A DNA stretch of 40,218 bases, from NCBI GenBank assembly GCA_946406555.1, contig CAMJLB010000012.1:1-40218 (forward strand). Direction: 5' to 3'. A model generated the notes under the pieces. That model was not told the origin of the DNA, did not search any database, and was given only the letters and a program-made list of their open reading frames with translations. Position numbers and translations under genes: made by a program. This DNA is from an uncultured Prevotellaceae bacterium (GTDB lineage Bacteria; Bacteroidota; Bacteroidia; Bacteroidales; Bacteroidaceae). Numbering within the stretch: position 1 is the first letter of the stretch; each line of letters begins with the position of its first letter. Below, piece by piece: positions 24,401 through 32,317 of the stretch.

Positions 24401-27005
24401 CGGCCGAGGCGGTGCGGGCACCCGACAGCTGACCAGTAATGATAATCTTTTCTCCTTGCTTATATACCTTCTTGTCGGTCGTCACCGTGGCGGTGAAGGG
24501 CGAGGTGGCATTGACCTGCACGTCGGCCGAGGTGTTGTTGCTATACACCAGCTCGGTGATGTCGCGGTTTTCGTTTGCCACGGCATAGAAGGTCTGCGTG
24601 CCCACCTCGTCGGTGAGCGCCACGCGGCGCACCACGTCGAGCGTCTCTCCCACGGCCACTGCCTGCTCGGTGCGTATGGTTCCGAGCGGCTCGGCCTGCG
24701 AGCGGCGGTAGAACTTGACGGTGGTGCCTGCTGGCAGCGGGGCGGCACCGTCGTTGACGAGAGTGGCGGTCAGCTCGATGGTGCTGCCTATCACGGCCTC
24801 AGCGGGAGAGGCCTTGAGGGCGGCGATGCGCACGTCGGGCAGCGTCTGGTCGGTAATGAGCACATAGCAGGTGGCCGAGGCATAGCCGCTGGCCGCGATG
24901 GTGAACACCACGGTGCGCGAGTCGCCGCTCACGTCGTTTGGCTTCGATGTCACCTCGACGGTGGCCTGCTGCTGCCCGGCGGCAATGGTGACGCTCTTCG
25001 GGTAGCTGAGCCCCTCGTCGTAGTCGCTCGAGAGGGTCACGGTGAGCGGAGCGGCGGTGTCGGTGGTGTTACGCTGCAGGGTGAGGGTGGTGGTGTCGCC
25101 CTCCTTCACGGTGGCTGCCTGCGAGCTGAGCGAGAGCGAGAGACCGTCGTTGTCGAGCACGGTGAGCTGAGCGGTGACGGCACCGGCCTGCTCGCCCGAG
25201 GCGGAACAGCTGCACGACGACACCCACACACCAGCGGTGACATGATAGGTGCGGTCGCCATCCTGGATGATGTTGTCGACAGGGCCGAGCTGGAAGTACA
25301 CCTCCTCGACGCCCTTTGCCATCTCGATGGAGCGGTTGCTGTAGTAGAGTCCGCCATTGCTGTCGTCGCTGAGGCGCACGGTAATCTTCGTGTCGGTCTT
25401 GCCGGTGCGGCGCAGCACGGCCGAGACGGCCGTGGGGCCGGCATTTTCGCTCACGGTGCCGGGAGTGAGCGTCAGCGTGAGCACGGGCATGTCGTTGTCT
25501 TGCACGATGACGATGGCCTCGCCCTTGGTGTAGCGCTGTGCCGAGACGGTGAAGGTGTTGGCCTGCTCAAGGTTGGGCACGTCGTTGTCGACGGCCACCA
25601 CGTTGATGGTCACCGACTGCTGGCCGGCGGGAATGACTGCCTGCGAGGGGAAGCTGAAGCGCCGGGTGTCTTCGCTGCTGATCTGCACGGACACATCCTG
25701 CGTCACGGCCTTCGGGGCGCTGATGGTGAGCTGGAAGGTCTCGCCCTCCTGCACCACGCTCTGCGACGCCTTCACGGTGAGGGGCGGGAACTCGTTGTCT
25801 TCGATGATGAGCTTCGCGGTGGCGGGCTCGTAGCTGTCGCCCGAGACAGAGAGCGTCACGATGGAGTCGGCATCGACCACGTCGTTGTCCTGCACGTCGA
25901 TGTAGAACACCACGCCCGACTGTCCGGCGGGAATGGTCACGTTCTCAGGCATGGCGAGGCGGTTGTCGGCTGGTGTCTTCTTTATGCTGAACGTGCGGGT
26001 GACGTCCCACCGTCCGCTGCGCGAGAGCTTGGCAGTGATGCGCTCGCCGCTGTTTTCGGCCACGCGCTGACGCGAGAGCTCGAGAGTGAGGCACTTGGCC
26101 ACGTCGATGTTGTTCTGGCTCAAGGCGCTGTTGTTGTCTTGCAGCGAGGGGTGCTCGCCGGTCTTCTCGTAGGGCACGACGGTCACCTGCACCTTGGCCA
26201 CACCGTCGATGCCTAAGTAGGCGGGCACGTCGATCTCGGCCTTACGGTCCACGCTGGCCTTGGCGGCAAGCGTCTCGCTATAGTAGGTGGTGGCGATGGT
26301 CTTGGTAAGGGTGCCCGTGAGGTTTGTGAGGGCTATCTGCTCGCTCCATCCGTCGCCGGTGGCCTGGGTGCCGATGTTCTGCACCTGCCACGACACGGTG
26401 AGCTTGTCGCCGGCATTGATGGTGGCGGGAGCGAAGGTGATGGCCGTGGGCGCGAGGTCGGGGCGCGGTATCTCCTCGACGGTGATGAGGCCGTTCTTTT
26501 GGCCAGTGGCAACGTTCTGCTTCTGGCGGTCGCTGAGCGTCACGCTGCCGTCGATGAGATAGACGGGCAGCTTCGACTCGTTGGCCAGCCCTATGGGCAG
26601 GGGCAGCTGCAGGGTGAGCAGCGTGCCTTCGCGGTCGATGATGAGCTGGTTGTCGTCGCTGAAGACGATGATGCGGTAGACGTGGTAGGTGCTCACGCCG
26701 CCATGGGTGGCGGGGTCGCGCCACTGGGTGCCGGTCTTGCGGCTCACGGCCCGGTGGTAGGGAGCACGGTTGGGCGCCAGCTGCACGAGGGCGTTGCCGC
26801 CATCGTCGGTGGAAAGCTCGTAGGGCACGGCGATGTCGAACTGCACACCGGCGATGTCGGCCTGGTTCTCCAGCAGGATAGGCAGGCTGACGGTCTTGCC
26901 CGCCGGATACTTCACCGAGTCTACGCGCAGCACATTGGCTGCGCTGATAGCGCAGCTTACCAGACAGAGGAGTGCTGATAATAGGTGGAATCTGAGGTGT
27001 TTCAT
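18483..27005 (-). CDS. Giant secreted multidomain surface protein (Calx-beta, CARDB, InlB-like repeats)
   Basis: This 2840-residue protein has a signal peptide (MKHLRFHLLSALLCLVSC..., about 1-22) and is a mosaic of adhesion-type beta domains. A cohesin-like domain (about 23-185) is followed by a CARDB-like domain (about 186-300), about four Calx-beta repeats (about 300-718, each ending VxDNDxP or similar), and a second CARDB domain (about 719-825). Further Ig/carboxypeptidase-regulatory-like modules follow. A Cys-rich segment (about 1485-1670) contains an unusually hydrophobic stretch near 1615-1660. Then come a tandem PAGEATGTAA repeat (about 2121-2155), two InlB/Listeria-Bacteroides-type repeats (PAEGGTV...GYDFQKW and PAEGGTV...GYEFDYW), and a regulatory domain (GRVTSAVDDLPIAGATVTL). 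The C-terminus, HYDLQGRRIYKI...GHKVIVK, resembles type IX secretion sorting domains. It probably sits on the cell surface. It lies 46 bp after the BspA-like gene on the same strand. Confidence 0.85.
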   Translation of the reverse strand: MKHLRFHLLSALLCLVSCAISAANVLRVDSVKYPAGKTVSLPILLENQADIAGVQFDIAVPYELSTDDGGNALVQLAPNRAPYHRAVSRKTGTQWRDPATHGGVSTYHVYRIIVFSDDNQLIIDREGTLLTLQLPLPIGLANESKLPVYLIDGSVTLSDRQKQNVATGQKNGLITVEEIPRPDLAPTAITFAPATINAGDKLTVSWQVQNIGTQATGDGWSEQIALTNLTGTLTKTIATTYYSETLAAKASVDRKAEIDVPAYLGIDGVAKVQVTVVPYEKTGEHPSLQDNNSALSQNNIDVAKCLTLELSRQRVAENSGERITAKLSRSGRWDVTRTFSIKKTPADNRLAMPENVTIPAGQSGVVFYIDVQDNDVVDADSIVTLSVSGDSYEPATAKLIIEDNEFPPLTVKASQSVVQEGETFQLTISAPKAVTQDVSVQISSEDTRRFSFPSQAVIPAGQQSVTINVVAVDNDVPNLEQANTFTVSAQRYTKGEAIVIVQDNDMPVLTLTLTPGTVSENAGPTAVSAVLRRTGKTDTKITVRLSDDSNGGLYYSNRSIEMAKGVEEVYFQLGPVDNIIQDGDRTYHVTAGVWVSSCSCSASGEQAGAVTAQLTVLDNDGLSLSLSSQAATVKEGDTTTLTLQRNTTDTAAPLTVTLSSDYDEGLSYPKSVTIAAGQQQATVEVTSKPNDVSGDSRTVVFTIAASGYASATCYVLITDQTLPDVRIAALKASPAEAVIGSTIELTATLVNDGAAPLPAGTTVKFYRRSQAEPLGTIRTEQAVAVGETLDVVRRVALTDEVGTQTFYAVANENRDITELVYSNNTSADVQVNATSPFTATVTTDKKVYKQGEKIIITGQLSGARTASAAIEVYFINDGARQTAQVTTDMDGAFTLEWVPYGLQSGHFIVGACFPGDTTTEEQATFDVYGLRRASQGYITEDVTLGETRQGTIDLVNPGTLALSGLKAEKLSGPADVTMDFDLASSLAANGQTTLTYRISGTEPTPGNDWQPLVVRVTSKEGAQLDITIYYYARTAKGNLVVASHQLITTMLRDQGRDYSFTVANNGRGNSGKITLALPSWMQALTGATMPGLNQNDTATVVLRLTPTADMQLNVPVTGRIGINCENGNGTYIDFNVTPVSDATGTLLVDVTDEYTYYTDEAPHVAGAQIVLRNPVTGAIVAQGKSGDDGTWSIDLPEGYYQLNVTADNHDSYKNNILVDPSRTTSKVVCLSYQAIAVSWDVVETEVEDEYNIVTTVRYETNVPAPVVEVIEPDYLDIEQLGAGESQVYQAILTNKGLITANATNYTVQERIAGCRWEPMVESKDLTLAPQQSYVIPVKVTRMGSNTDTHGLKDRTFSVTEWSWDFNSNSTTQPVVEVTEPDDMADVGTMNIGDSRSHTVKLKNKGSVTVYDVSYGLPTWTTGDYKWEVTQFENLTLDPGGEADITVKVTRLTHDQAMEQGADDPTYPGGSGLGWGTQMSKSGPEKPCIVPTATDYRYECGPDGKRGWYPHTIQVNKKCKADNRSWYTIYGQGLGSPGGDSGDSYNAGSNGGQVSIEKDCDPCTNTYLEKWRDCAYSFVPKYGCAYGLTTCYRDYKPNADWRYKTTCALTGVGCALEFCTEASLAATLGTLGLSTAVTGTIAAACGIAGTTINVVNCLISLTEPCGEHDETMAFTPFSWRAPAARVKRAPAAEPNWLTSYRLAAEIPAQELWAYNAIMLEIFGEEAWLTESTDQELYNVLDAALKQQGTITAEQLRPAKPQGITEAQLEAFVERMNNSTAYADNGTEAENRIHVEDFEKYVDLIEKAEEASRQMGYKSTDEMWIKESMKFQENAENKGNSVCSTVSLQINQTMTMTRQAFRGTLTVYNGNKTQAMTNVRLKLNATNSRTQQVATAREFEIHAESLAGFKGDLAMDSGWRLGTDSTGTATIIFIPSKYAAPEEPVDYSFGGTLSYVDPYTDLEVTRELYPVTLTVKPSPELDLTYFMQRDIMGDNALTEEVEPMVPAEFAVIINNKGYGDATNVRMATAQPKIVENEKGLYINFEFLSSQLNGQEKVLAMGETIPTDFGTIAAHSQAYAQWWLQSTLLGHFIDYDIEATHVTSYGNEDLSLLDRVSIHELVHGFTPAGEATGTAAAPAGEAAGTAAAAPAGEATGTTAARAFLVNDVADSDDQPDALYFTDATQASVAIIGEAAVTKTTGDSYALTMLPTQAGWCYGSLLDPTAGRQKLASIVRQSDGQQLPLDNVWQTAWTIRDGREPVKDARLHFVANLPLTGDTYLLTFAPRPQTELAVEAIGGVPAEGTLQQEPLRQVSVTFNKAIKAETFTADDLSLTCQGAPLDTKQIGIAKQSDTQYTLDLSALTAADGYYVLTVQTATITDAEGFEGGAGRQATWVQYAGGKVSLAIVAQPAEGGTVAPASGAYDFGKPLTLTATANEGYDFQKWTEASPLASGLAATVSEQPSFSYSAKSSTTLTAVFVPKYFDVTITAAPAEGGTVQGGGTGRYAYGTTLALTAQPQTGYEFDYWTLDGKKQTTAEPTFQLTVTKAATVEAVFREQPGGVLAGRVTSAVDDLPIAGATVTLSRDQLTYTATTDQYGRYTLQVADRTLTYDVLCQADGYIWSPESQIWFTDGQQTKNFALLPGATALLPDDGICTFSPSVDVEVGSLPIEAWYVSSFDQQHFCLTQLTSGTVKAGEGLIIVGTGDARRLDMSQATTAAAITGNLLTGTAQAPYTVTADNVYVLRESTAQSRGFRAQGHTDLFFLRAAKGLVVPQGKAYVEYTVASGQPDEIGVFWSDVNLIESVRAAMSDPDAKHYDLQGRRIYKIDAPGKVHVVKGHKVIVK
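20538..20640 (-). repeat. Tandem repeat inside the giant surface-protein gene
   Basis: Three units of about 33-36 bp, sharing GTGCCTGYCGCTTCTCCGGC, encode PAGEATGTAA-type repeats in the surface protein. The length differences are multiples of three, so the frame stays open; copy number may differ between strains. Confidence 0.8.
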
Positions 27006-27051
27006 ATCGTTGTGTTCTTTTTTTGTTGCTTATACTATATGCTGGCAAGGG

Positions 27052-30000
27052 CTATTTCTTCACCTTTATCTGCTTGCCATCGACAGTGATGAGGTAGATG
27101 CCCTTGGGCAGCTGCTCCCAGGTGGCGTTGAGGCGACGGCCGTTGAGGTCGAAGACGGGGCCTTCGGGCTGAGGCGATGCCTCGGCATGCCTGACGGCGG
27201 TGGTGGTGCCGTCGGTGACGATGCCGAGACGGCGGGCCAGCGGGTCGCTGAGCACGACCTCGCCGATGGCGGCTCCGGCGGGCAGGGCCTTGAGCAGGCT
27301 GTGGGAACCGGGGGCGAGGGTGCGGCCCTGGGGCGAGTAGACAACGACGCGCACGCCATCGGCCACGGGGCGCATGGCTACGGAGAAGAGGTCCTTCACG
27401 TCGGCAGCGAGGCGCAGCTGCCCTTGCGTGGCACCATAGACGGTGAACTGCAGGGCGGCCGCCTCGGCGCTGTTGTGCAGGGTGAGGCCCTCGGCCGAGA
27501 GCGAAAGCAGGTTGTCGGCCTCGCCACCATTTATATTATAGCTGCGGGCGAGGGTAGCGGCGGGCTGCTCGTAGCTCAGGATATAGTCTACAGAGCCGAT
27601 GATGTCGGCGACGTTGATCTTCTTGTCGCCATTGTCGTCGGCGGCGGTGAAGTTGTAGAGCTGCTCGTTGGGCTTGCGGTCGTTGAGGGCGTAGTAGATG
27701 ACGCTCTGCAGGTCGAGGGCATCGACGGTCTGGTCGGCGTTCACGTCGCCGTCCTGCCAGTCGAAGCGCAGGATATAGGTGTTGGGACACCACCACGAGT
27801 CGCCGTGGGTATAGGCGGCGGGCTGACCCTTGGGTGCGGTGAGCACGTAGTTGCTGTTGCCGGCATAGAGGCCCCAGAGGCCGTCGACAAGCTGCAGCTC
27901 CCAGTCGCTGCTGCTCAGGCTGCCGTTGCTGTTGCGGTAGTAGCGATAGAGCGAGGTGGGGCTGTAGCCGTGGTCGCCGTGGTCGTGGCGGTAGGTCTGC
28001 AGACTGTTCCACTCGATGGCGGCGGGAATGCCGGGTGTGAGGTCGACGACTGCCTCGGCATCGAGCTCCTCGGGCACCACCACCTCCTTGGTCTTGTAGT
28101 CTATGAACTGGTAGCCCTTCGAGAGGTTGCGGTCGGTGAGGATGGTGTTTGGCAGCACCTCGGAGAAGGCCGTGAGGCGGTTGTAGCTCAGGTCTGCCTT
28201 GGCCACGTTTGGCAGGCGGCTGAGGAAGGCGCTGGCATCGCCGGTGAGCTGGTTGCCCATGAGGTTGACGTCGGTGATGGTTGGCGCGATTAAATCGCGC
28301 TCCACAAGCACCTGGCCGAGGTCACCACGGAGGGCGTTGTTGCTCAGGTTGAGCGACTGGAGGTTTCGCAGCAGGAAGATGGAGTCGGGCAGCTGGCCGG
28401 TGAGGCCCTGGCCGGAGAGGTCGATGGCGGTGATGGCGTAGGTCACCGATGTGGTGCCGCCCACCTTCGCGGTGGTCACGCCCTTCCACTTGCCGGTGGC
28501 ATGGTGGTCGTTGGCGAGGTCCCACTTATTGGTCCAGTTCTTGCCGTCGAGCTTGCTGTAGATGGTCTGCAGCACGGCATAGTCGAGCTCGCGCAGCACG
28601 TCGCCGGTATAGAAGCCGCGTATCTCCTTGAACTCCTTCCATACGTCGGCCTGCTGGTAGAGGGCTATCTGCTCCTCGGGCACCTCGAGCACGCAGTTCT
28701 TGCGGAAAGAAAAATAGTAGGGATTGCACTTGGGCGGCGTGCCGAAGTAGAGGCGCAGCAGCTGCAGCGAGTCGCAGCCGTTCATGGCGGTGAATTCGGT
28801 GTACTCCTCTACATCCTCATTGCGGCCCATGTGTACGGTCTTGAGATGCTTGCAGTATTCCAGGAAATAGGCACCGGGCGCGGTGGTGATGCCGTCGGGC
28901 ACACGGAAGCTCTGCAGCTGTGTGCGCGAGAAGGCATATCTTTCAATCTTCGACAGCTCGTCGGGCAGCACGATCGAGGTGAGGCCCGAGCGCTGGAAGG
29001 CGGCATAGCCTATCTCGCGCATGGCGTCGGGGATGGTGATGCCGGTGAGCGAGGGGCAGTCCTGGAACATGTAGTTGGGGATGCGCGTCATGTCCTGCGG
29101 CAGGCGCACGGTAGTGAGTGAGTCGCAGTGGTAGCAGATGTCGGTGCCCCAGGAGGTGATGCCCTCGGGGAAGGAGATGCCCAGGATGTTGCTCTCGCGG
29201 AAGGCATCGCCCTCCACGGTCTTCACGCCTTCGGGCACTACCACGCGGCCCTTGAAGCTCTTCATGCCGGCAAACGACCAGCTGGTGATGGCGGTGAGCC
29301 CCTGGGGCAGCTGGAAGAAGGGCAGGCTCTCGCAGCCACGGAAGGCGTTGTACTCAATCGAGGTGATATTGTTGCCCACCTCGATGCTCTTCAGCGCCTT
29401 GCAGCCGTAGAAAGCATCGTGGAGAATGGTGTTGATGCCCGGGTGCATGGCGACGGTGGTAAGGCTTTCGCAGCCCTCGCAGTAGTCGTAGGGCACGTAG
29501 TCGATGCCCGTGGGCACGTTGATGCTTTGCAGCTGCTTGCAGTCCTGGAACACTGCCCAGCCTATCTCGGTGACGTTGTTGGGCACGACGACATCCTTTA
29601 GTGCCGTGCCGTAGAAAGCATAGTTGCCGATAGTGGCGAGTGCCGACTGTTCGGCGAGGTTGATGGTGGCCAGGCGCTTGCAGCCGTTGAAGGCGCTCTC
29701 GCCTATGCTCGTGGTGCCGCTGGCCAGGGCGACGGTGGTGAGGGCGTCGCAGCTCTCGAGCACGCATCCCTCCACCTGCTTGATGTTCTGCGGGAAGCGG
29801 AAGGAGCGCAGCGAGTCGCAGTTGTAAAAGGCGTTGTCACCAATGCGGGTGACGGTCTGGGGCAGCACGGCCTGCTCGATGAGGTAGCAGTCGGCAAAGG
29901 CATAGGAGCTGATTGTCTGGAGACTGTTGCCGAAGGTCACGCTGGGTGCCACGCGGTTGCTCCTAAAAGCCTGGTAGCCGATGGTGGTGCAGCTGTTGGG

Positions 30001-32157
30001 AATGGCGATGGGAGTCTGGCGCTTGTAGTTGTTGTAGAAGGCATACTCGTCGATGGTCTCCACGCTGGTAGGAATGTTGACATCGAGCAGCTCGTAGTCT
30101 TCGCTGAAGGCCGAGCCGCCAATATAGGTGATGCCATTGGGCAGCGAGGCCTTCTGCAGCTTCTCGCAGTGCCAGAAGGTGTACTCCTCGATGCGCTTTA
30201 CGCCCGATGGAATCGTGATATTTTTCAGTCCGGCGAAGTGGAAGGCATAGCGCCCTATCTCGGTGACGGTCGAGGGAATGTTGACCTCGGCGAGGCGGAA
30301 GGTGCGTATGCGGTCCTGGGCAAAGGCATAGTCGCCGATGCGGGTGATGCCGTTGGGCAGCACCACGGCTTCGAGCATGGGCATGTTGTAGAACATGGCG
30401 TAGCCCACCACGTTGTTCTCAGTCTCCCACGGGCCGTAGTAGGTTGCCACGGTGGCGGTTCCGTTGTTGCTCACGTCCCACTGGTTGTATTTGTCGCCTC
30501 CGCTGACGATGCGTGCGTTCTTCAGGTCGAGGCGGCGCAGCACGGGGAACGACGAGTGCAGGTAGTTGATGTCGGTGCCGTTGATGGGGCCGCTGATGGT
30601 GAGTTCCTGCATGTTCTGCGCCAGGTCCTCGGGCACCTTGCCCTGCAGCTGTCCGCCGGCGGTGGTGGTCACGGCAATGGCGCTCTGCGCACCGATGGAA
30701 ATGATGCGGTAGTTCTTCGTAAAGTCGTTGGTGCGATAGACGTCTGCCAGGTCGGCATGCACATAGAGCACGACGTTGTCGGGCATCCAGATGTTTCGCG
30801 GGAAGGGATAGTTCACGCCAGGCAGCGTGACCTTCTGCAGCTTTTCACAATTGCTGAAGAGGTAGTAGTCGTTGGCCAGTTGTTCGAGCGCGGTGCCGAA
30901 GCTGATCTCTGTGAGCTCGCGGCAGTAACCGAAGGCACCATTCTCAACGGTCTTCACGGTGTTGGGCAGGGCGAGCTTCTGCAGCGAGGGGCAGTAGTAG
31001 AAGCACTCCCCCGGGATGTTGGTGATGGGCGACCCCTCGGCGAAGGTGAACGTCTGCAGGCAGTCGCAGCTGCGGAAGGCTGCCTTTCCCAGAGAGGTGA
31101 CACCCTTGGGCAGGGTGACCGAGATGAGACTGTCGCTCTCGCTGAACGCATATTCGTCGATGACGAGGTCGCTCACGCCGGCATCGATGTTCACCTGCTT
31201 CAGGTGGTAGTTGTTGGCGAAGGCATAGCTGCCTATGCGCTTCACGCCCGCGCCTATATTAATAGTGGTGAGCTTTCCGTCGTTGTAGCTTCGGTAGATG
31301 CCGTTGGGCACCTCGGCGGCGAGCCAGGTGATGGTCTCCAGGCCCAGGCAGTAGGCCAGGATGTCGCCGTTGCCAAAGTCCTCGACCGATGCCGGTATGG
31401 TGATGTGCTGCAGTGCGCGGCAGTTGTAGAATGCGCGGTACATGAGATGCTTCAGCTGCGTGGCCGCCTCGAGGTTGATGCGCTCCAGCGCTGTACAGCC
31501 GAGGAAGGCATACTGGCCGATGTAGTCGAGCCGGCTGCCCGTGGCCAGGGTCACGGTGCGCAGCGAGTCGATGCTGTTGAAGGCAGACTCCTCGATGGTG
31601 GCGACTTTGGCGGGGATGGCGAGCTGGCGCAGCTGGTCGCAGTTTTCGAAGGCTTTGTTCTTGATGGTGGTGAGCTGAGTGCAGCTGCCCAGGTTCAGGC
31701 TCTCCAGCGCGGAGCAGCCCTGGAAAGCCATGGTGCCGATGGTCTGGAGCTTGGCGTTGAGGGTGACGCTCTGCAGCTTCCGGCAGTAGTAGAAGGCATC
31801 GCGGGCAGTACCGTCGGCACCGCCCACGGCCACGATGTTCTGTCCGAAGGTGACGGAGACGAGGTTGTCGCGGTTGCGCACCGAGCCGCCGACGTATTTC
31901 ACCTCATGGCTCTTTCCGTTGGCATCGGTCACGCTGGCGGCAATGACGATGCGGCCGGCCTTCGCCTCGTCGGCGGCATACTTGCTGATGCCGTAGAAGG
32001 TGGCCGGGCCGTCGGCGTCGAAGGTGTAGGTGAGCTCGTTGCCGTTCGGGTCGGCCACCACCACCTGGTCGGCCAGGGCCGACAGCGGAGACAGCAGGCC
32101 GCACAGCAAGAGCGACAGGCTACGACGACGCAGTTGTGTAATGTTAAGGTTATTCAT
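27052..32157 (-). CDS. BspA-like leucine-rich-repeat surface protein with dockerin-like domain
   Basis: This 1701-residue protein starts with a signal peptide (RRRSLSLLLCGLLSPLSALA, cleaved about residue 29). Dozens of BspA-type LRRs follow (pattern I-x-x-x-A-F-x-x-C-x-x-L-x-x-[IV]-x-[IL]-P), spanning about 60-1150. A different, plant-type LRR block follows (LSGQGLTGQLPDSIFLLRNL..., about 1227-1340). A dockerin-like domain with two Ca-binding loops (DVNADQTVDALD and DDNGDKKINVAD) lies at about 1469-1526. The C-terminus, VFDLNGRRL...LPKGIYLITVDGKQIKVKK, fits a type IX-like sorting domain. BspA proteins of oral and gut Bacteroidetes bind host or bacterial surfaces; binding here is inferred. A -7 promoter element and direct repeats lie upstream, next to an AraC-type regulator gene. 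It is probably co-transcribed with the giant protein downstream (46-bp gap). Confidence 0.9.
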   Translation of the reverse strand: MNNLNITQLRRRSLSLLLCGLLSPLSALADQVVVADPNGNELTYTFDADGPATFYGISKYAADEAKAGRIVIAASVTDANGKSHEVKYVGGSVRNRDNLVSVTFGQNIVAVGGADGTARDAFYYCRKLQSVTLNAKLQTIGTMAFQGCSALESLNLGSCTQLTTIKNKAFENCDQLRQLAIPAKVATIEESAFNSIDSLRTVTLATGSRLDYIGQYAFLGCTALERINLEAATQLKHLMYRAFYNCRALQHITIPASVEDFGNGDILAYCLGLETITWLAAEVPNGIYRSYNDGKLTTINIGAGVKRIGSYAFANNYHLKQVNIDAGVSDLVIDEYAFSESDSLISVTLPKGVTSLGKAAFRSCDCLQTFTFAEGSPITNIPGECFYYCPSLQKLALPNTVKTVENGAFGYCRELTEISFGTALEQLANDYYLFSNCEKLQKVTLPGVNYPFPRNIWMPDNVVLYVHADLADVYRTNDFTKNYRIISIGAQSAIAVTTTAGGQLQGKVPEDLAQNMQELTISGPINGTDINYLHSSFPVLRRLDLKNARIVSGGDKYNQWDVSNNGTATVATYYGPWETENNVVGYAMFYNMPMLEAVVLPNGITRIGDYAFAQDRIRTFRLAEVNIPSTVTEIGRYAFHFAGLKNITIPSGVKRIEEYTFWHCEKLQKASLPNGITYIGGSAFSEDYELLDVNIPTSVETIDEYAFYNNYKRQTPIAIPNSCTTIGYQAFRSNRVAPSVTFGNSLQTISSYAFADCYLIEQAVLPQTVTRIGDNAFYNCDSLRSFRFPQNIKQVEGCVLESCDALTTVALASGTTSIGESAFNGCKRLATINLAEQSALATIGNYAFYGTALKDVVVPNNVTEIGWAVFQDCKQLQSINVPTGIDYVPYDYCEGCESLTTVAMHPGINTILHDAFYGCKALKSIEVGNNITSIEYNAFRGCESLPFFQLPQGLTAITSWSFAGMKSFKGRVVVPEGVKTVEGDAFRESNILGISFPEGITSWGTDICYHCDSLTTVRLPQDMTRIPNYMFQDCPSLTGITIPDAMREIGYAAFQRSGLTSIVLPDELSKIERYAFSRTQLQSFRVPDGITTAPGAYFLEYCKHLKTVHMGRNEDVEEYTEFTAMNGCDSLQLLRLYFGTPPKCNPYYFSFRKNCVLEVPEEQIALYQQADVWKEFKEIRGFYTGDVLRELDYAVLQTIYSKLDGKNWTNKWDLANDHHATGKWKGVTTAKVGGTTSVTYAITAIDLSGQGLTGQLPDSIFLLRNLQSLNLSNNALRGDLGQVLVERDLIAPTITDVNLMGNQLTGDASAFLSRLPNVAKADLSYNRLTAFSEVLPNTILTDRNLSKGYQFIDYKTKEVVVPEELDAEAVVDLTPGIPAAIEWNSLQTYRHDHGDHGYSPTSLYRYYRNSNGSLSSSDWELQLVDGLWGLYAGNSNYVLTAPKGQPAAYTHGDSWWCPNTYILRFDWQDGDVNADQTVDALDLQSVIYYALNDRKPNEQLYNFTAADDNGDKKINVADIIGSVDYILSYEQPAATLARSYNINGGEADNLLSLSAEGLTLHNSAEAAALQFTVYGATQGQLRLAADVKDLFSVAMRPVADGVRVVVYSPQGRTLAPGSHSLLKALPAGAAIGEVVLSDPLARRLGIVTDGTTTAVRHAEASPQPEGPVFDLNGRRLNATWEQLPKGIYLITVDGKQIKVKK

Positions 32158-32174
32158 AAGCGTTGTGGTTTATA

Positions 32175-32265
32175 AAATTTGCAAATTAATTCTGCGTACA
32201 AATATAAACAGAATTTTCCAAAGAGTAGATTACAAATTCGCAGAACGATATTTCAAATTTGCAGA
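32175..32265 (-). promoter_or_regulatory. Promoter and putative operator direct repeats of the surface-protein operon
   Basis: On the minus strand TATATTTG (32199-32206 in plus coordinates) is a good -7 element about 40 nt before the ATG at 32157, but no TTTG lies at the right -33 distance. Three copies of an 11-bp direct repeat (AAATTTGCAAA at 32175-32185, AAATTCGCAGA at 32234-32244, AAATTTGCAGA at 32255-32265) surround it. The two upstream copies are exactly 21 bp apart, two helical turns, as for an activator site. The adjacent AraC-type protein is an obvious candidate binder, but this is inference. Confidence 0.5.
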
Positions 32266-32317
32266 AAATGCAATTTCGCTATACATTTCCGGCAATTTTG
32301 ATGTAAAAATGTATTGA

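Noticed and set aside
18501..26216. Two very long open frames on the plus strand (about 1300 and 1246 codons) opposite the giant surface-protein gene
   Set aside because: Their translations are rich in Gly, Val, His and Arg with no domains or signal peptide, as expected from the antisense frame of a GC-rich gene. The minus strand shows a signal peptide, repeated domains and a terminator.
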